From: Asanoa ferruginea
GTDB taxonomy: Bacteria; Actinomycetota; Actinomycetes; Mycobacteriales; Micromonosporaceae
DNA length: 64,000 nt
NCBI RefSeq assembly: GCF_003387075.1
Contig: NZ_QUMQ01000001.1
Location: forward strand, 5,828,001-5,892,000
Reading direction: 5' to 3'
Part shown: positions 62,025-64,000 of the stretch, piece after piece
How the letters are laid out: each line of letters begins with the position of its first letter
How positions within the stretch are numbered: the stretch's first letter is position 1
Notes under the pieces: generated by a model
The model's input: only the letters and a program-made list of their open reading frames with translations
Databases searched by the model: none
Told to the model about the DNA's origin: nothing
Position numbers and translations under genes: made by a program

Positions 62025-63014
62025 TCAGCGGGCCAGGCGGGCCCGCAGGAAGTCGACGATCGCCGCCTTCGCGGCCTTGGCCTGGGTGGGCACCATGCCC
62101 GGCATGCTGAGGAACGCGTGGCCCGCGCCGGGGTGCTCGGTGAGGGAGACGGTCGTGCCGGCGTCGCGCAGCCGCCCGGCGTAGGTGCGGCCGTGGTCGG
62201 CCACCGGGTCGAGGGTCGGCACGACCACCAGCGCCGGGGGCAGGCCGCTCAGGTCGTCGGCGTAGAGCGGGGAGACCGCGCGCGGGTCGGTGCCCTCGGG
62301 AGCGGCCAGCCGTTGGAACAGCTTCATCTGCGTCACGGTGAGCGTCGGGCTGTCGCCGTGCTCGGCCATCGACGGATAGTCCAGCGCCGTCGAGGTCAGG
62401 TCGACGCACGGGTTGACCAGCACCTGGGCCCGCAGGGCCAGGCCGGCGTCGCGGGCCCGGATGGCGGCCAGCGCGGTCACGATCGAGCCGGCGCTCTCGC
62501 CGAAGACGGCGACCCGGGCCGGATCGATGCCCCACCGTGCCGGGTCCCGCACGACCTGGCCCAGCACGTCCCAGCCGTCGTCGATCGCCGCCGACAGTGG
62601 GAGGCCCGGTGCCACCAGGCGGTGCTCGACCGAGACCACCACGGCCGGTAGGCGGCCGGCGAGGTGGCTGTTGATCCAGTCGCTCTGCGCCGCCGTGCCG
62701 ACGAAGCCGCCGCCGTGCACGTGCAGCACCAGCGGCAGGGCGGCCGAACCGGCGCGGGCCGGCGACGGACGGTAGACCCGGACCCGGAGCGTCCGGTCGG
62801 GCAGCGCCACCTCCTGCCAGGCGATCGTGGTGCCGCGGTTGGGGAACCCCGTGACGATCCGCATCAACGGGGACGAGCGCCGGCGGTTCTCCGCGTCGCG
62901 GAAGGCGGTCAGCGCCTCGGGCGGCATCGTCAGCCAGTCGGGCTCCTTGCGCAGGGCGGACAGCAGCCGGATGCCCAGCGGTGGCTGCTGCCGCGTACCC
63001 GTGGAAATGGTCAT
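62025..63014 (-). CDS. HSL-type alpha/beta hydrolase (esterase/lipase)
   Basis: This 329-residue esterase of the hormone-sensitive-lipase family has the oxyanion motif HGGGF (100-104) and nucleophile Ser174 in GESAGS, Asp269 in PTLDPV and His299 in GAGHAF. It would hydrolyse short-chain esters in the cytoplasm. The ATG at 63014 is preceded by GAGGAGG. It is divergent from the TetR gene, with a 74-bp gap containing an operator-like palindrome, so TetR likely represses it. Confidence 0.9.
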   Translation of the reverse strand: MTISTGTRQQPPLGIRLLSALRKEPDWLTMPPEALTAFRDAENRRRSSPLMRIVTGFPNRGTTIAWQEVALPDRTLRVRVYRPSPARAGSAALPLVLHVHGGGFVGTAAQSDWINSHLAGRLPAVVVSVEHRLVAPGLPLSAAIDDGWDVLGQVVRDPARWGIDPARVAVFGESAGSIVTALAAIRARDAGLALRAQVLVNPCVDLTSTALDYPSMAEHGDSPTLTVTQMKLFQRLAAPEGTDPRAVSPLYADDLSGLPPALVVVPTLDPVADHGRTYAGRLRDAGTTVSLTEHPGAGHAFLSMPGMVPTQAKAAKAAIVDFLRARLAR

Positions 63015-63047
63015 GGCTCCTCCTCGGTCGACATTTCGCTACTGGAA

Positions 63048-63057
63048 GTATCGATAC
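63048..63057. promoter_or_regulatory. Palindrome GTATCGATAC, probable TetR operator
   Basis: The 10-bp perfect palindrome GTATCGATAC lies in the 74-bp gap between the esterase and TetR genes, with weaker symmetry extending outward (GGAA and TACC flanks). It is well placed to control both divergent promoters. Confidence 0.55.
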
Positions 63058-63088
63058 CGAAGGTAGCACAATTGGTTATCGTGTGACC

Positions 63089-63646
63089 ATGGCTCGAGCA
63101 ACCGCACCCGCCCGGCCGCCCGGCCGGCCCCGCTCCAGCGTCGACGCCACCGTCTTCGCGGCCACGCTGCGCACGGTCGACGAGCTGGGCTACACGCATG
63201 CCACCGTCGATCGGATCGCCGCCGCGGCCGGGGTCGCGAAGACCACGCTCTATCGCCGCTGGCCGTCGAAGGGCGCGCTGATCGCCGCGTGCCTGCTGGA
63301 CGCGTTCGGGCCGGTGCCGGTCGAGGGCGCCAGCCGGCAGGAGATCCTGTCGTCGGCGGTGCGCTGGGGGGCCGCGAAGGTCGCCGAGCCCGGGGTCGGC
63401 GCCGCCTTCGCGGGCGTGTTCACCGACGCCATCAACGATCCCGCCCTACGCGAGATCCTGTCGACGCAGTTCCAGGACCCTTACCGGGTCGCGCTCCAGG
63501 AGGCGCTCGGCGAGCCGGAGCAGCGGGTGCTGTTCTTCATCGACGTCATCGTAGGCACCCTGCTGCACCGGATGGGCATGACCGGCGCGCCGATGGCCGA
63601 ATCCGACGTCGACGCGCTGGTCGAGATGGTGCTCCGAATGCTCTAG
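63089..63646 (+). CDS. TetR-family transcriptional regulator
   Basis: This 185-residue TetR regulator has the N-terminal HTH (DELGYTHATVDRIAAAAGVAKTTLYRRWPSKGALI) and an all-helical ligand-binding domain. It likely represses itself and the divergent esterase through the palindrome at 63048. A GTG six bases before the ATG is an alternative start. It overlaps the convergent ABC gene by 4 bp at CTAG. Confidence 0.9.
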   Translation: MARATAPARPPGRPRSSVDATVFAATLRTVDELGYTHATVDRIAAAAGVAKTTLYRRWPSKGALIAACLLDAFGPVPVEGASRQEILSSAVRWGAAKVAEPGVGAAFAGVFTDAINDPALREILSTQFQDPYRVALQEALGEPEQRVLFFIDVIVGTLLHRMGMTGAPMAESDVDALVEMVLRML

Positions 63647-64000
63647 CGCGCCTTGGAGAACTTCTCGTATTCCTCGACGACCTCTTCCGTCGGGCCGTCG
63701 CCGCGGATCACACCGGACTCGAGCCAGATCGTGCGCTCGCAGGTCTCCCGGATCGTGCTGATCTGGTGGCTGACGAGGAAGACCGTGCCGGCCTCCTCGC
63801 GCATCTGCTTGACCCGATCCTCGCTGCGCTTGCGGAACTTGGCGTCACCGGTCGCCAGCGCCTCGTCGATGAGCAGCACCTCGTGGCTCTTGGCGGACGC
63901 GATGGCGAAGCGCAGCCGGGCACCCATGCCGGAGGAGTAGGTGCGCATCGGCAGCGAGGCGAAGTCGCCGCGCTCGTTGATGCCGGAATAGTCGATGATG
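63643..64000 (-). CDS. Polysaccharide/teichoic-acid-type ABC transporter ATPase, 5' end beyond window
   Basis: The last 118 codons are visible. They contain the ABC signature TYSSGMGARLRFAIA, Walker B EVLLIDEAL, D-loop GDAKF, and switch His in LVSHQI, and end with VVEEYEKFSKAR. The DFASLPMRTYSSGM lead-in is typical of Wzt/TagH/RfbE ATPases that export O-antigen-like polysaccharide or teichoic acid. The Walker A and N-terminus lie outside. The permease partner should be on the same strand further right. No Wzt carbohydrate-binding tail is present. Confidence 0.9.
   Translation of the reverse strand, partial: IIDYSGINERGDFASLPMRTYSSGMGARLRFAIASAKSHEVLLIDEALATGDAKFRKRSEDRVKQMREEAGTVFLVSHQISTIRETCERTIWLESGVIRGDGPTEEVVEEYEKFSKAR

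Noticed and set aside
61966-63069. Long fused reading frame joining the esterase region to the MetE-like gene
   Set aside because: The N-terminal part is a frame shadow of the esterase. The true start is ATG 61965 after GGAGG.
1-64000. Mobile element, prophage or secondary-metabolite gene cluster
   Set aside because: No transposase, integrase, phage structural gene, PKS, NRPS or terpene synthase was found, and the STAND or LAL regulators alone do not establish one.

Overview
The window is high-GC DNA with GTG/TTG starts, dense gene packing, many 4-bp start/stop overlaps and actinobacterial families (AfsR-like STAND regulators, SigE-family sigma factor, LAL regulator, MurJ, MMPL, SCO0854-like protein). 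It is a chromosomal segment of a filamentous actinomycete. Micromonosporaceae is my best guess from general gene style, but that is not proven here. I see no transposase, integrase, phage gene, rRNA, tRNA or CRISPR array. The two gene-sized broken loci are recent point lesions, not decayed islands.

Layout. 1-3.7 kb: a partial P-loop kinase-like gene, an SDR, a VOC protein and a GH13 alpha-glucan enzyme. 3.7-8.3 kb: two XRE-HTH/NB-ARC/TPR regulators flanking a small secreted four-cysteine protein. 8.4-15.9 kb: a PPOX-type protein, a GPH/MFS transporter, a coupled flavin monooxygenase-SDR pair, and a MalT-like LuxR regulator followed by a membrane protein and a 66-aa protein. 15.9-22.9 kb: a sulfur/methionine region with FMO-like and OsmC genes divergent from metX, an O-acetylhomoserine sulfhydrylase and a CoA-binding protein, then an acyltransferase with an SGNH-like C-terminus. 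23-26 kb: a SigE-type sigma factor with a membrane partner, a hydrolase-LuxR fusion and a methyltransferase. 26.1-28.1 kb: a SCO0854/MXAN_6230-like gene broken by one frameshift and one amber codon.

30.2-38.3 kb is the clearest functional system. A LacI regulator with its own operators precedes a sugar ABC importer (binding lipoprotein and two permeases), a YicI-type GH31 alpha-xylosidase and a GH1 beta-glucosidase, the last four genes tightly coupled. I read it as uptake and cytoplasmic dismantling of xyloglucan-type oligosaccharides. No importer ATPase is encoded here, so a shared MsiK-type ATPase is likely.

38.3-47.1 kb holds small regulator-plus-enzyme pairs (LysR, MarR, VOC, SDR, GNAT), a CadD-like transporter gene broken by an amber codon, a nucleotidyltransferase-VOC pair and a MurJ-like flippase. 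47.1-50.5 kb is an operon of a DUF2089-type regulator, a small membrane protein and a SHOCT-like protein, ending in a strong hairpin before an MMPL transporter. 50.5-54.5 kb carries cell-surface hydrolases and a beta-propeller protein. 54.5-57.7 kb is a three-gene operon: TPM-domain protein, Cys-rich HTH regulator, DUF3291. 57.7-61 kb pairs an SMI1/KNR4 protein with a DUF4062-NB-ARC-TPR protein. The right edge has a MetE catalytic-domain protein, an HSL-type esterase divergent from a TetR regulator, and the end of a polysaccharide/teichoic-acid-type ABC ATPase.
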